A stretch of 64,000 bases of DNA, taken from NCBI RefSeq assembly GCF_036194065.1, contig NZ_CP108095.1, forward strand, positions 6,448,001 to 6,512,000. The letters run 5' to 3'. Of the stretch, positions 15,242-23,955 are shown piece by piece. This stretch comes from Streptomyces sp. NBC_00239. GTDB lineage: Bacteria > Actinomycetota > Actinomycetes > Streptomycetales > Streptomycetaceae. A program made the position numbers and the translations under genes. Under the pieces are notes generated by a model. That model saw only the letters and a list, made by a program, of their open reading frames with translations. It was not told the origin of the DNA and made no database searches. Every line of letters begins with the position of its first letter. Position 1 is the first letter of the stretch.

Positions 15242-17581
15242 TCACCGGAGCCGGCCCAGCGCCTCCCGCACCCACCGCGCGTCCCGCAGCCGCTTCTCGT
15301 ACGTCGCCCCCACCGCGAGCAGCAGCAGCCCCGCGAGCGCCGGCGGCAGCCAGCGCGGCAGCACGCCCGCCACCTGCACCACGTACGGCGCCAGCTCGTG
15401 CAGCGCGACCAGGACCAGCACCGCGCCGCCCAGCAGGAGCGGAGCCTGCAGCCGCAACCGGCCGCCGGCCAGCGTCACCGCCAGCGCCGCCGCGCCCAGC
15501 AGCAGCGGCCGCAGCCAGTGCGCGTCCCCCCACGCGGCCGCCAGGCTCGGCAGCAGGGTCGCCGCCAGCCCCGGACCGTACGCCGCCCACGACGAGGCCT
15601 GCGGGTCGCGCCGCATCCGCAGCCATCCGACCACCAGCGCCGGCAGCGTCACCGGCAGCGTGTACGCCTCCGGCACCGCGACCCCCGACGCGGCCAGCCG
15701 CACCCACGTGGCGGCCAGCAGCAGCGCGCCCGCCGCATAGCCCGCCCGCCGCCGCTCCGGCCGCACCGCCGCGCCCGCGCACACCACCCCGGCCAGCGCA
15801 AGGACCAGCGCCAGCCACGCCGGCCGCCCGGCCGTCAGCGCCAGCAGCACCGCCAGCGCCCCCGCCGCACCGGCGGCCGCCTCCACCGCGACCCGCGACA
15901 CCCGCGGCGGCCGCACCGCCACCGCGGCCGGAACCAGCAGCACCAGCAGCGCACAGACGTGCCAGTCACGCTCCAGGAGCCGCCCCAGGGCCACCAGCAG
16001 CCCCGTCGCGTACCCGACCGCCAGCACCGCCGGCACCGGCCGGGCCGCGCCCGCCGCGCAGGCGCCGCCGAGCACGGCGAACACCGCGAAGGTCGCCACC
16101 CGCCCGTCCAGCGCCGCCACCGACACCGCCGCCGCGCCCAGCACCCCGCACGCCTCCAGGGCCCACCCGGACCGCCGCCCGGCCGACCACGGGTACGGCC
16201 CCGGCCGGGCGGCCGCGAACACCGCGGTCACCACCGCCACCTGCACCGCCAGCACCGCCGCGACCGGCAGCGCCAGAGCCGTCGGCAGTACGAACAGCCC
16301 GGCCGCCCCGCAGGCCACCGCCACCGCGACCAGCCACGGCAGCCGCAGCCGCCGCCCCAGCCATCCCGCACCGGCCGCCGCCAGCAGCAGCACCACCGGG
16401 ATCACCCCGCCCGGCCACACGAGCGACACCGACGGCGTGCCCGCCCGCCACACCTCGGTGAGCACCGCCCCCCGGGCGACGAGCGACAGACCCAGCCCCG
16501 GCAGCACCAGCAGCACCGCCAGACCAGCCGTCACCGCGGCCGCGCCCAGCACACCGCGCCGCACCGGCGCCGGCGCCCGGTGCACCCGCACCACCGCGAG
16601 CAGCGGCGCCGCGCACAGCAGATACCCGACGACCACCCACGCCCCGGCACCCGACGGCCGCACCAGCCCGCCCAGACCCGCCACCAGCGCCAGCGCGCCC
16701 GCCCCGGACACCGCCACCGCGACCCGCGGTGCCCGCCCGGCCGCCACCACCGCGACCCCGCCCGCCACCAGCAGCAGCGCCTCGGCCGCCACCGCCGTCG
16801 CGGTCCGCGGGCCCGTCGACCACGACTCCGTCAGCGCCGTCAGCAGCGCCCCCGCGCCCGCCATCGCCCCGGCCGACCCCGCGAACCAGCGCAGCACCGC
16901 CGACACCCGCAGCGCCAGCGCCCCGTCCAGCGCCGCCGTGCCCAGCAGCGCCCAGCCGACCGCCACCGGCGGGGCGTCCGCCGCCAGCGCCGCCAGCGGC
17001 AGCGGCAGCTGCGCCACGAACAGCGCCGCCGGCCACGGCAGCCGCAGCTCCCGGAACAGCCACCCGTACCCGGCCCAGCCCGCGGCCAGGACCGCCGCCG
17101 CCCCCGCCGCGTACGCCGTTCCGTCCACACCCCGCAGGCCCACCGCGTACAGCGCGTACGCGTCCAGCACGGTCAGCGCCAGACCCAGCCCCGCCACCGC
17201 CTCGGCCGTCGCACCCAGACCGCGGCGCAGCAGCGGCGCCGGCGCGCCCAGGGCCGCCGCGGTCACCGCCGCCAGCACCACGGACCGGCCGCCGATGCCC
17301 AGCGCACCCCAGCTCACGACCGTGAACGCCAGCGCGGCGATCGCCACCAGCACCGCGCCCAGCGTCAGCAGCACGTGCTGGGCGCCCGGGCCCTGACCCG
17401 GCCGGCCCGCCGCCCGCGCGGGCGGCGGCGACCAGGGGGCGAACGGGGCGGCGGCGGGCGGCTGGAGCACGCCCAGCAGCCAGGCCCGGCGGGCCAGCAA
17501 CCGGGCACGGTGGGCATCGAGTCGGGCGAGCTCGCGGTCGAGCAGCACCAGCTCCTCGGCCGGCGGGGGAAGGTTGTCCAT
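15242..17581 (-). CDS. Very hydrophobic large polytopic membrane protein
   Basis: 779 residues, ATG at 17581 (start MDNLPPPAEELVLLDREL). Residues 1-65 are a soluble helix (LLDRELARLDAHRARLLARR, amphipathic, possibly coiled) plus a Pro-rich linker. From about 68 on the protein is almost continuous hydrophobic segments separated by Arg-containing loops, in the order of twenty or more predicted helices. The composition is dominated by Ala, Val, Leu, Gly and Arg. No enzyme or transporter motif is recognisable. Members of this kind are often annotated as permease-like. It lies between two identical tRNA-Val(CAC) genes, with an SRPBCC gene divergent from its start. Confidence 0.8.
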   Translation of the reverse strand: MDNLPPPAEELVLLDRELARLDAHRARLLARRAWLLGVLQPPAAAPFAPWSPPPARAAGRPGQGPGAQHVLLTLGAVLVAIAALAFTVVSWGALGIGGRSVVLAAVTAAALGAPAPLLRRGLGATAEAVAGLGLALTVLDAYALYAVGLRGVDGTAYAAGAAAVLAAGWAGYGWLFRELRLPWPAALFVAQLPLPLAALAADAPPVAVGWALLGTAALDGALALRVSAVLRWFAGSAGAMAGAGALLTALTESWSTGPRTATAVAAEALLLVAGGVAVVAAGRAPRVAVAVSGAGALALVAGLGGLVRPSGAGAWVVVGYLLCAAPLLAVVRVHRAPAPVRRGVLGAAAVTAGLAVLLVLPGLGLSLVARGAVLTEVWRAGTPSVSLVWPGGVIPVVLLLAAAGAGWLGRRLRLPWLVAVAVACGAAGLFVLPTALALPVAAVLAVQVAVVTAVFAAARPGPYPWSAGRRSGWALEACGVLGAAAVSVAALDGRVATFAVFAVLGGACAAGAARPVPAVLAVGYATGLLVALGRLLERDWHVCALLVLLVPAAVAVRPPRVSRVAVEAAAGAAGALAVLLALTAGRPAWLALVLALAGVVCAGAAVRPERRRAGYAAGALLLAATWVRLAASGVAVPEAYTLPVTLPALVVGWLRMRRDPQASSWAAYGPGLAATLLPSLAAAWGDAHWLRPLLLGAAALAVTLAGGRLRLQAPLLLGGAVLVLVALHELAPYVVQVAGVLPRWLPPALAGLLLLAVGATYEKRLRDARWVREALGRLR

Positions 17582-17725
17582 GCCCCGGAGTGTGGCCCCG
17601 GTCACCCGGCGAGGACATGGGCGCGCGTACTCAGATCCCACCGCGCACCACCTGAGTACGCGCAGCCGTGCGCCGGTCCGTGCAGGACGGGGGGCAGGCG
17701 CGGCCGCCGCCGACACACTGTCCTC

Positions 17726-18211
17726 ATGGACTGGAGCCACTACCGCTTCCACAGCGTCTGGGAGCTCGACGCCCCGCCCGCCCGGGTGTTCGCCGTACTC
17801 GCCGACGCCGACCGCTACCCCGACTGGTGGCCGCAGATCCGCCGCGTCGGCCGCCTCGGCGAGCACACCGGCACCGCCGTCTTCCGGTCGGTCGTGCCCT
17901 ACGAGCTCCACGTCACCGCCACCCAACAGCGCCACGACCCCGCCGCCGGAGTCCTGGAAGCCGCACTCCACGGCGATCTCGAAGGCTGGGTGCGCTGGAC
18001 CGTGGCAGCCGCCCCCGCCGGCGGCACCCTGGCCCGCTACGACCAGGAAGTCTTCGTCCGCAAGCCGCTGATGAGGCGGCTCGCCTTACCCGGACGGCCC
18101 TTGTTCCGCCTCAACCACGCCCTGATGATGCGCGCCGGACGGCGTGGCCTGCGCGCCCTCCTGGCGGCCGGCGGCACTCCGGCCGGGGAGCCGTCCGACG
18201 GCGCGGTTTGA
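17726..18211 (+). CDS. SRPBCC / polyketide-cyclase-like (START-fold) protein with a TTA codon
   Basis: 161 residues, ATG at 17726. The helix-grip fold is readable: HYRFHSVWELDAPPARVFAVLADADRYPDWWPQIRRVGRLGE, then beta strands with GLEGWVRWTV-type spacing (DLEGWVRWTVAAAPAGGTLARYDQEVF) and the long C-terminal helix FRLNHALMMRAGRRGLRALLA. Such proteins bind hydrophobic ligands; the ligand is unknown. The leucine in RRLALP is coded by TTA (18086-18088, in frame), which in Streptomyces is read by the developmentally controlled bldA tRNA. It is the only TTA I noticed in the called genes. Confidence 0.83.
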   Translation: MDWSHYRFHSVWELDAPPARVFAVLADADRYPDWWPQIRRVGRLGEHTGTAVFRSVVPYELHVTATQQRHDPAAGVLEAALHGDLEGWVRWTVAAAPAGGTLARYDQEVFVRKPLMRRLALPGRPLFRLNHALMMRAGRRGLRALLAAGGTPAGEPSDGAV

Positions 18212-18250
18212 TGGAACCCCGTCCGCACCTGTATGGTTCAGTCCGTTCCC

Positions 18251-18322
18251 GGGCGATTAGCTCAGCGGGAGAGCACTTCGTTCACACCGAAGGGGTCACT
18301 GGTTCGATCCCAGTATCGCCCA
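18251..18322 (+). tRNA. tRNA-Val (CAC), copy 2
   Basis: 72 nt, identical to the gene at 15113-15184 and in the same orientation. Located 39 bases after the SRPBCC stop. Confidence 0.96.
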
Positions 18323-18329
18323 CCGGGAG

Positions 18330-18362
18330 AAGCCGGTCCGTCGCAAGACGGGCCGGCTTTTT
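18330..18362 (+). terminator. Rho-independent terminator of tRNA-Val(CAC) copy 2
   Basis: Arms 18330-18342 (AAGCCGGTCCGTC) and 18347-18359 pair with one G-U around a GCAA tetraloop, followed by a run of T. Confidence 0.85.
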
Positions 18363-18395
18363 CGTACCCGCGCACCGGGCGCGGACGCCGGACCC

Positions 18396-19121
18396 TCAGG
18401 CCGCGGTCGTCAGCTCGGGACGCACCGGCCAGTGCGGATCCACCGCCTCCTCCGAACCGTTGCGCGCGAACCACGCCTGCAGCCCCCGCGCCTGCGCCGC
18501 GTGCCACACCGCCTGCAGCGTGTGCAGCTCCGCCGGCGTCAGCCGCTCCAGCCGGCCCGAGAACCGCCGGCCCACCGCCCGCACCACCTCCAGCGACGCC
18601 ACCGCGTCCGCCGCCGCGTCGTGCGCGCCGTCCAGGGCGATCCCGTAGTGCGCGCACAGATCCGTCAGGGTCCGGCGCCCCTTGCGGTACCGGTCCAGAT
18701 GCTTGTCCAGCACCCGCGGATCCAGCACCGTCAGCGGCCTGTTGTCCAGATAGCGGGCCAGCGACGCCGCCCGGTGCCGACGCAACTCCCGGTCCAGCAG
18801 CGTCAGATCGAACGGGGCGTTCATCACCACCAGCGGCCGCCCCGCCGCCGCCTGCTCCCCGAGCGTGCGGGCTATCTCCTCCACCACCGGCGCGGGCCAG
18901 CGGCCGTGCTTCTGCAGGTGCGCATCCGTCAGCCCGTGCACTTCCGTGGCCCCGGCGGGCACCGGGATCCCCGGATTGACCAGCCACCGCGTCGAACGCA
19001 CCCGGCCACCCGCGCACTCCTGCACCACGATCGCGGCCGACACGATGCGGTCCTGCTCGACATCCACTCCGGTGGTCTCGGTGTCAAAGGCGGCCAGCGG
19101 GCCCTCGTACCAGCGTGTCAT
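18396..19121 (-). CDS. DnaQ-like DEDDh 3'-5' exonuclease
   Basis: 241 residues, ATG at 19121. ExoI: FDTETTGVDVEQDRIV (Asp and Glu of DxE); ExoII: LVVMNAPFDLTLLDREL (NAPFD); ExoIII: HDAAADAVASLEV (HxAxxD). So the four acidic residues and the catalytic His of the DEDDh family are present. It should trim 3' ends of DNA or RNA in the cytoplasm. It is a stand-alone domain with a C-terminal extension of about 50 residues (LERLTPAELHTLQAVWHAAQ...) that may bind a partner. It is too short to be a polymerase, and a role as Pol III epsilon-like proofreader or in repair is inference. The gene is divergent from the DUF4365 gene. Confidence 0.88.
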   Translation of the reverse strand: MTRWYEGPLAAFDTETTGVDVEQDRIVSAAIVVQECAGGRVRSTRWLVNPGIPVPAGATEVHGLTDAHLQKHGRWPAPVVEEIARTLGEQAAAGRPLVVMNAPFDLTLLDRELRRHRAASLARYLDNRPLTVLDPRVLDKHLDRYRKGRRTLTDLCAHYGIALDGAHDAAADAVASLEVVRAVGRRFSGRLERLTPAELHTLQAVWHAAQARGLQAWFARNGSEEAVDPHWPVRPELTTAA

Positions 19122-19347
19122 GTCCGAACTCCTCGTCCCCGATGGGGCGGCAGGCGCACGGCCCCCGGACCCAGCCGGATCGGGCCACCCCCGCCCGAGA
19201 CCGTGATACCCGGGCCGTTCGCCCCGTACGCCGTTTGCGGCCCGGCCACTGCGGAGACAACTCCAGTGGGGGACCGTACAACTGAGCGGTCGTCATGGAA
19301 CGTCCGGCGCCACGGCGCCCGGCCCGACCGGAAGACCACGGGGAGCC

Positions 19348-19908
19348 ATGGCGCTCGCACAGCCCGAAGAGGGCGTGCCCGAGCGGACCGAACCGCTGCG
19401 CGGCACACTCGCCACCACCGCCTGCATGGAGACGCTCCAGGTGGGCTACCTGCACGCCGTCGCCGCCGCGGCCGGCTGCTCCCTGTCCCAGCCCTTCCCC
19501 GACAACGGCATCGACTGGCACGTCAGCCACGGCGCCCCCGAGCACACCGTCGACGACGAGGTCACCATCAAGGTGCAGCTCAAGGCCACCTACCAGGTCG
19601 CCCCGGCACCACCCGGGCCCACCTTCGCCTTCACCCTCGACAACGAACACCTCGTCAAACTGGCCCGCACCCCCGTCGCCGTCCACAAGATCCTCGTCGT
19701 GATGCTCGTACCGCGCGAACGCGAGCACTGGATCGGCGCCGGACACGACCGGCTCGACCTGCGCCACTGCTGCTACTGGACCAACCTGGCCGGACACCCG
19801 GTCACCGGCCGCCGCCGGACCACCGTCCGGATCCCGACCAGCCGGATCTTCGACGACCGGGCACTGTGCCGGATCATGACCCGGGTCGGGTCGGGAGGCA
19901 GGCCGTGA
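19348..19908 (+). CDS. DUF4365 protein with PD-(D/E)XK-like residues
   Basis: 186 residues, ATG with GGGGAG four bases upstream. The fold pattern fits DUF4365: helix ACMETLQVGYLHAVAAAAGC (Glu28), then NGIDWHVSH (Asp56), then strand VTIKVQLKAT (Gln77-Leu78-Lys79). This is the E...D...QxK arrangement of the PD-(D/E)XK nuclease-like superfamily, with Gln in place of the second acidic residue. The later part (HKILVVMLVPREREHW, HCCYWTNLAG) is typical of the domain. A nucleic-acid cleaving or binding role is therefore possible, not proven. The next gene starts 23 bases after the stop. Confidence 0.78.
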   Translation: MALAQPEEGVPERTEPLRGTLATTACMETLQVGYLHAVAAAAGCSLSQPFPDNGIDWHVSHGAPEHTVDDEVTIKVQLKATYQVAPAPPGPTFAFTLDNEHLVKLARTPVAVHKILVVMLVPREREHWIGAGHDRLDLRHCCYWTNLAGHPVTGRRRTTVRIPTSRIFDDRALCRIMTRVGSGGRP

Positions 19909-19931
19909 CGCCTGCCGGAAGGGAGCCTGCG

Positions 19932-21143
19932 ATGAACCGGCCCCACCTGGAGCCCCTGTCCCCGCACTTCGCGGAACCCGCCGGACCCGTACCGGGCACC
20001 GTCGACCCCGCCGTGCTCGGCGCCCTGCTGCACCGGCACGGCTGGCAGCGCCGCGGCGGCGCCGCCGGCCGGTACGCCCGCTGGACCCCGCCCGGCACCG
20101 CACCGTACGGCGGCACCAGCCTCCTCGTACCCGAGAGCGACGGCTTCCCCGACAGCGGCGACCTGCTCGACGAGGCACTCACCGCCCTCTCCCGCAGCGC
20201 CCTGCCCTCCGCCCGCGAGGTCCTCTACGGACTCACCGTCCCCAGCGACGAGATCCGCTGGTGGCGCGACCTGCCCGAAGGACTCCCGCACGAATCCGCC
20301 TGGCCGGTCCAGGAACAGCTGCGCTCCGCCGCCCGCCGGCTGCTCCTCGCCGGCGCCCTCGCCGACCGCGCCCGGGCCGGCTACCACGGCGCCCGCCACC
20401 GCAGCCAGGCCGAGCGGACCGTCGACGGCGTCCTGGTCGGCCCCGCGCCCGGCGGCCGCCGACTCACCGCCTTCGTGCCCGTCGACGGCGGCCGCGGCAC
20501 CGTCACCCGGCTCCACCACGCCCTGCACGCGGCCCGTGAGGCCATCGACTACCAGCGCGCCACCGGCGGCATGGAAGCCTTCGACACGGCGGTCGAGGCA
20601 GGGGTCAGCCGGGAGCTGGCCGACGCGTTGATCTCCCTGGTGCGCGGCACCGAGGGCGCCCGCATCGCCCTCGCCTGGGCGCCCGCCGCGGGCGCGCCCG
20701 CGGGCTGCGCGGCCCGCCCCGAACCCGTCGAGTTCTCACCCGGCGACCTCCCCGCCCTGCGCGACGCCGCCGCCCGCTACACCCGCGCCGAACCGGCCGT
20801 CGCGGTCCGGATCGCGGGCACCGTGGTCCGGATGCGCCGCTCCGCACCGCGCGGCGGCGGCACCGTGCGGCTGCGGGTGCTGGCCGGGGCGGAGGTGCCG
20901 TACGTGCGGGCCGTGCTCGACGAGGAGGCGTACGCCATCGCCGGGCACGCCCACCTGGTCGGCGTGCCCGTCCGGCTGAGCGGGCGGCTCCAGCGGCGCG
21001 GCGGATTCCGGCGCCTGACGGACGTGGCCGAGGTGGTCCCCGTACGCCTCGACGAGGTGGAGCGGGACCGGCTGATGAAGTCCCTCCAGGAGAACCTGGA
21101 CTTCTTCGAGGAGGCCTGCGGACCCGACGCCGACGACACCTGA
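19932..21143 (+). CDS. Protein of unknown function with a C-terminal OB-fold-like segment
   Basis: 403 residues, ATG at 19932 with GGAAGGGAG ahead, directly after the DUF4365 gene. Residues 1-290 are not recognised; they contain [27 protein letters not shown] and a helical stretch [32 protein letters not shown]. From about 300 the pattern [72 protein letters not shown] looks like five strands of a small beta barrel of the OB type, often used to hold nucleic acid. The end is acidic. Partnership with the DUF4365 protein is inferred from spacing and orientation. Confidence 0.65.
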   Translation: MNRPHLEPLSPHFAEPAGPVPGTVDPAVLGALLHRHGWQRRGGAAGRYARWTPPGTAPYGGTSLLVPESDGFPDSGDLLDEALTALSRSALPSAREVLYGLTVPSDEIRWWRDLPEGLPHESAWPVQEQLRSAARRLLLAGALADRARAGYHGARHRSQAERTVDGVLVGPAPGGRRLTAFVPVDGGRGTVTRLHHALHAAREAIDYQRATGGMEAFDTAVEAGVSRELADALISLVRGTEGARIALAWAPAAGAPAGCAARPEPVEFSPGDLPALRDAAARYTRAEPAVAVRIAGTVVRMRRSAPRGGGTVRLRVLAGAEVPYVRAVLDEEAYAIAGHAHLVGVPVRLSGRLQRRGGFRRLTDVAEVVPVRLDEVERDRLMKSLQENLDFFEEACGPDADDT

Positions 21144-21255
21144 GCCCGCCGGCCCGGCCGGCCCCGTAACCGTTTCGCGGCCGACCGCCTCCGCTCGGTA
21201 CGATTCAGGCGCGCGCAGTGATCCGCTGCCCGCACCCCAGAGTCAGGAGAGACCG

Positions 21256-23232
21256 GTGTCAGACGTCCGTGTGATCATCCAACGCGATTCCGAGCGGGAC
21301 GAGCGCGTGGTGGCCACGGGCACTACGGCGGCCGAGCTCTTCGCCGGTGAGCGCACCATCGTCGCCGCGCGCATCGCGGGCGAGCTGAAGGACCTCGCGT
21401 ACGAGGTCCAGGACGGCGAGACCGTCGAGCCGGTGGAGATCTCCTCCGCAGACGGCCTCGACATCCTGCGCCACTCGACCGCGCACGTCATGGCGCAGGC
21501 CGTGCAGGAGCTCTTCCCCGAGGCCAAGCTGGGCATCGGCCCGCCGGTCCGGGACGGCTTCTACTACGACTTCGACGTGGCCCGGCCCTTCACCCCGGAG
21601 GACCTGAAGGCCGTCGAGAAGAAGATGCAGGAGATCCAGAAGCGCGGCCAGCGCTTCTCCCGCCGCGTGGTCACCGACGAGGCGGCCCGCGAGGAGCTCG
21701 CCGACGAGCCGTACAAGCTGGAGCTCATCGGCATCAAGGGCGCCGCGTCGACCGACGACGGCGCGGACGTCGAGGTGGGCGGCGCCGAGCTGACCATCTA
21801 CGACAACCTCGACGCCAAGACCGGCGAGCTGTGCTGGAAGGACCTCTGCCGCGGTCCCCACCTGCCGACCACCCGCAACATCCCGGCGTTCAAGCTGATG
21901 CGCAACGCGGCCGCCTACTGGCGCGGCAGCGAGAAGAACCCGATGCTCCAGCGCATCTACGGCACCGCGTGGCCGTCGAAGGAGGAGCTGAAGGCCCACC
22001 TCGACTTCCTCGCCGAGGCCGAGAAGCGCGACCACCGCCGCCTCGGCAACGAGCTCGACCTCTTCTCCATCCCGGACGAGATCGGCTCCGGCCTCGCCGT
22101 CTTCCACCCGCGCGGCGGCATCATCCGCCGTGTCATGGAGGACTACTCGCGCCGCCGGCACGAGGAGGAGGGCTACGAGTTCGTCTACTCCCCGCACGCC
22201 ACCAAGGGCGCCCTCTTCGAGAAGAGCGGCCACCTCGACTGGTACGCGGAGGGCATGTACCCCCCCATGCAGCTCGACGGTGGTACCGACTACTACCTCA
22301 AGCCCATGAACTGCCCGATGCACAACCTGATCTTCGACGCGCGCGGGCGCTCCTACCGTGAGCTGCCGCTGCGCCTGTTCGAGTTCGGCACCGTGTACCG
22401 GTACGAGAAGTCGGGCGTCGTGCACGGCCTGACCCGCGCCCGGGGCTTCACCCAGGACGACGCGCACATCTACTGCACCCGTGAGCAGATGGCCGAGGAG
22501 CTCGACCGCACCCTCACCTTCGTGCTGAACCTGCTGCGCGACTACGGTCTGACCGACTTCTACCTGGAGCTGTCCACCAAGGACCCGGAGAAGTTCGTGG
22601 GCTCGGACGAGGTCTGGGAGGAGGCCACCGCGGTCCTCCAGCAGGTCGCCGAGAAGCAGGGCCTCCCGCTGACCCCCGACCCGGGCGGCGCGGCCTTCTA
22701 CGGCCCGAAGATCTCGGTGCAGGCGCGCGACGCCATCGGCCGCACCTGGCAGATGTCGACCGTCCAGCTCGACTTCAACCTGCCGGAGCGCTTCGACCTG
22801 GAGTACACCGGCCCGGACGGCACCCGCCAGCGCCCGGTCATGATCCACCGCGCCCTGTTCGGCTCGATCGAGCGCTTCTTCGCGGTGCTGCTGGAGCACT
22901 ACGCGGGCGCCATGCCGCCGTGGCTCGCCCCCGTGCAGGCCATCGGCATCCCGATCGGCGACGCGCACGTGGAGTACCTGCAGGAGTTCGCCGCCGAGGC
23001 GAAGAAGAAGGGCCTGCGGGTGGACGTGGACGCGTCCTCCGACCGCATGCAGAAGAAGATCCGCAACCACCAGAAGCTGAAGGTCCCGTTCATGGTCATC
23101 GTCGGCGACGACGACATGGCCGCGGGCACCGTCTCCTTCCGCTACCGCGACGGTTCGCAGGAGAACGGCATTCCCAAGGACGAGGCGCTGGCCAAGCTGG
23201 CCGACGTGGTGGAACGCCGGGTTCAGGTCTGA
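21256..23232 (+). CDS. thrS: Threonyl-tRNA synthetase
   Basis: 658 residues, GTG start with CAGGAGAG six bases upstream. TGS domain at about 1-65; editing domain with HSTAH (His73, His77) and CRGPHLP; class II catalytic core from about 250, with motif 2 [31 protein letters not shown] residues ([13 protein letters not shown]) and motif 3 [19 protein letters not shown]; anticodon-binding domain at about 545-658. It charges tRNA-Thr in the cytoplasm. I looked for a T-box leader in the 112-base upstream gap and saw none. A strong hairpin follows. Confidence 0.97.
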   Translation: MSDVRVIIQRDSERDERVVATGTTAAELFAGERTIVAARIAGELKDLAYEVQDGETVEPVEISSADGLDILRHSTAHVMAQAVQELFPEAKLGIGPPVRDGFYYDFDVARPFTPEDLKAVEKKMQEIQKRGQRFSRRVVTDEAAREELADEPYKLELIGIKGAASTDDGADVEVGGAELTIYDNLDAKTGELCWKDLCRGPHLPTTRNIPAFKLMRNAAAYWRGSEKNPMLQRIYGTAWPSKEELKAHLDFLAEAEKRDHRRLGNELDLFSIPDEIGSGLAVFHPRGGIIRRVMEDYSRRRHEEEGYEFVYSPHATKGALFEKSGHLDWYAEGMYPPMQLDGGTDYYLKPMNCPMHNLIFDARGRSYRELPLRLFEFGTVYRYEKSGVVHGLTRARGFTQDDAHIYCTREQMAEELDRTLTFVLNLLRDYGLTDFYLELSTKDPEKFVGSDEVWEEATAVLQQVAEKQGLPLTPDPGGAAFYGPKISVQARDAIGRTWQMSTVQLDFNLPERFDLEYTGPDGTRQRPVMIHRALFGSIERFFAVLLEHYAGAMPPWLAPVQAIGIPIGDAHVEYLQEFAAEAKKKGLRVDVDASSDRMQKKIRNHQKLKVPFMVIVGDDDMAAGTVSFRYRDGSQENGIPKDEALAKLADVVERRVQV

Positions 23233-23255
23233 CCGGTTCTTCCTGATTGCGGGGT

Positions 23256-23290
23256 AGGCCCCCTGGAGGCGATGGCTTCCAGGGGGCCTT
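23256..23290 (+). terminator. thrS terminator hairpin
   Basis: Arms 23256-23270 (AGGCCCCCTGGAGGC) and 23275-23289 pair over 15 bp with one G-U and a four-base loop, 23 bases after the thrS stop. It precedes the HIT gene's ribosome-binding site, so the HIT gene may have its own promoter or rely on read-through. Confidence 0.8.
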
Positions 23291-23314
23291 CTCCATCGCC
23301 TTACCCGAGGTCAT

Positions 23315-23875
23315 ATGCTGCATGTCATGACGACTGAGCCGGAGCAGCAGATCGGGGTGGGGACGCAGGACGCGTTCCAGCGTCTGTGGACGCCCCACCG
23401 GATGGCGTACATCCAGGGCGAGAACAAGCCGACCGGCCCGGAAGCGGGCGACGGCTGCCCGTTCTGCGGGATTCCGGAGATGTCCGACGAGGACGGGCTC
23501 GTCGTGGCGCGGGGCAAGCACGTGTACGCCGTGCTGAACCTCTACCCGTACAACGGCGGCCACTTGATGGTCGTCCCGTACCGGCACGTCGCCGACTACA
23601 CCGAGCTGGACGGCCCCGAGACGGCCGAGTTGGCGGACCTCACCAAGCGGGCCATGGTCGCGCTGCGCAAGGCGTCCGGAGCGCACGGGTTCAACATCGG
23701 CATGAACCAGGGCGGGGCGGCCGGTGCCGGCATCGCCGCGCACCTGCACCAGCACGTCGTGCCCCGCTGGGGCGGGGACACCAACTTCATGCCGGTGGTG
23801 GGGCACACCAAGGTGCTGCCGCAGCTGCTCGCCGACACCCGCCAGATGCTCGCGGAGGCGTGGCCGACGGGCTGA
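23315..23875 (+). CDS. HIT-family nucleotide hydrolase/transferase
   Basis: 186 residues. The ATG at 23315 has GAGG four bases upstream; a second ATG at 23327 would remove only MLHV. The histidine triad is HLHQHVVPRW, and GDGCPFCGIP near residue 50 supplies the zinc-type CxxC seen in Fhit/AP4A-phosphorylase-like members. NLYPYNGGHLMVVPYRHV is the nucleotide-binding strand pair. The likely substrate is a dinucleoside polyphosphate such as AP4A. Its place behind thrS is a typical actinobacterial arrangement, and aminoacyl-tRNA synthetases make AP4A. Confidence 0.88.
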   Translation: MLHVMTTEPEQQIGVGTQDAFQRLWTPHRMAYIQGENKPTGPEAGDGCPFCGIPEMSDEDGLVVARGKHVYAVLNLYPYNGGHLMVVPYRHVADYTELDGPETAELADLTKRAMVALRKASGAHGFNIGMNQGGAAGAGIAAHLHQHVVPRWGGDTNFMPVVGHTKVLPQLLADTRQMLAEAWPTG

Positions 23876-23955
23876 GCCGTACGAGCCCGCCCCCGGACCG
23901 GCGCCGGGGGGCCGGGCCCGGCCGCCGGATCGGGCGGGCCCGGTCGGCCCCGCGG

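Noticed and set aside
15185..18250. tRNA-bracketed segment as an integrative element
   Set aside because: No integrase, excisionase or replication gene and no att-site asymmetry; the identical ends are complete tRNA genes.
21144..21255. T-box or other riboswitch before thrS
   Set aside because: The gap is only 112 bases and shows neither a specifier loop nor the conserved T-box core.
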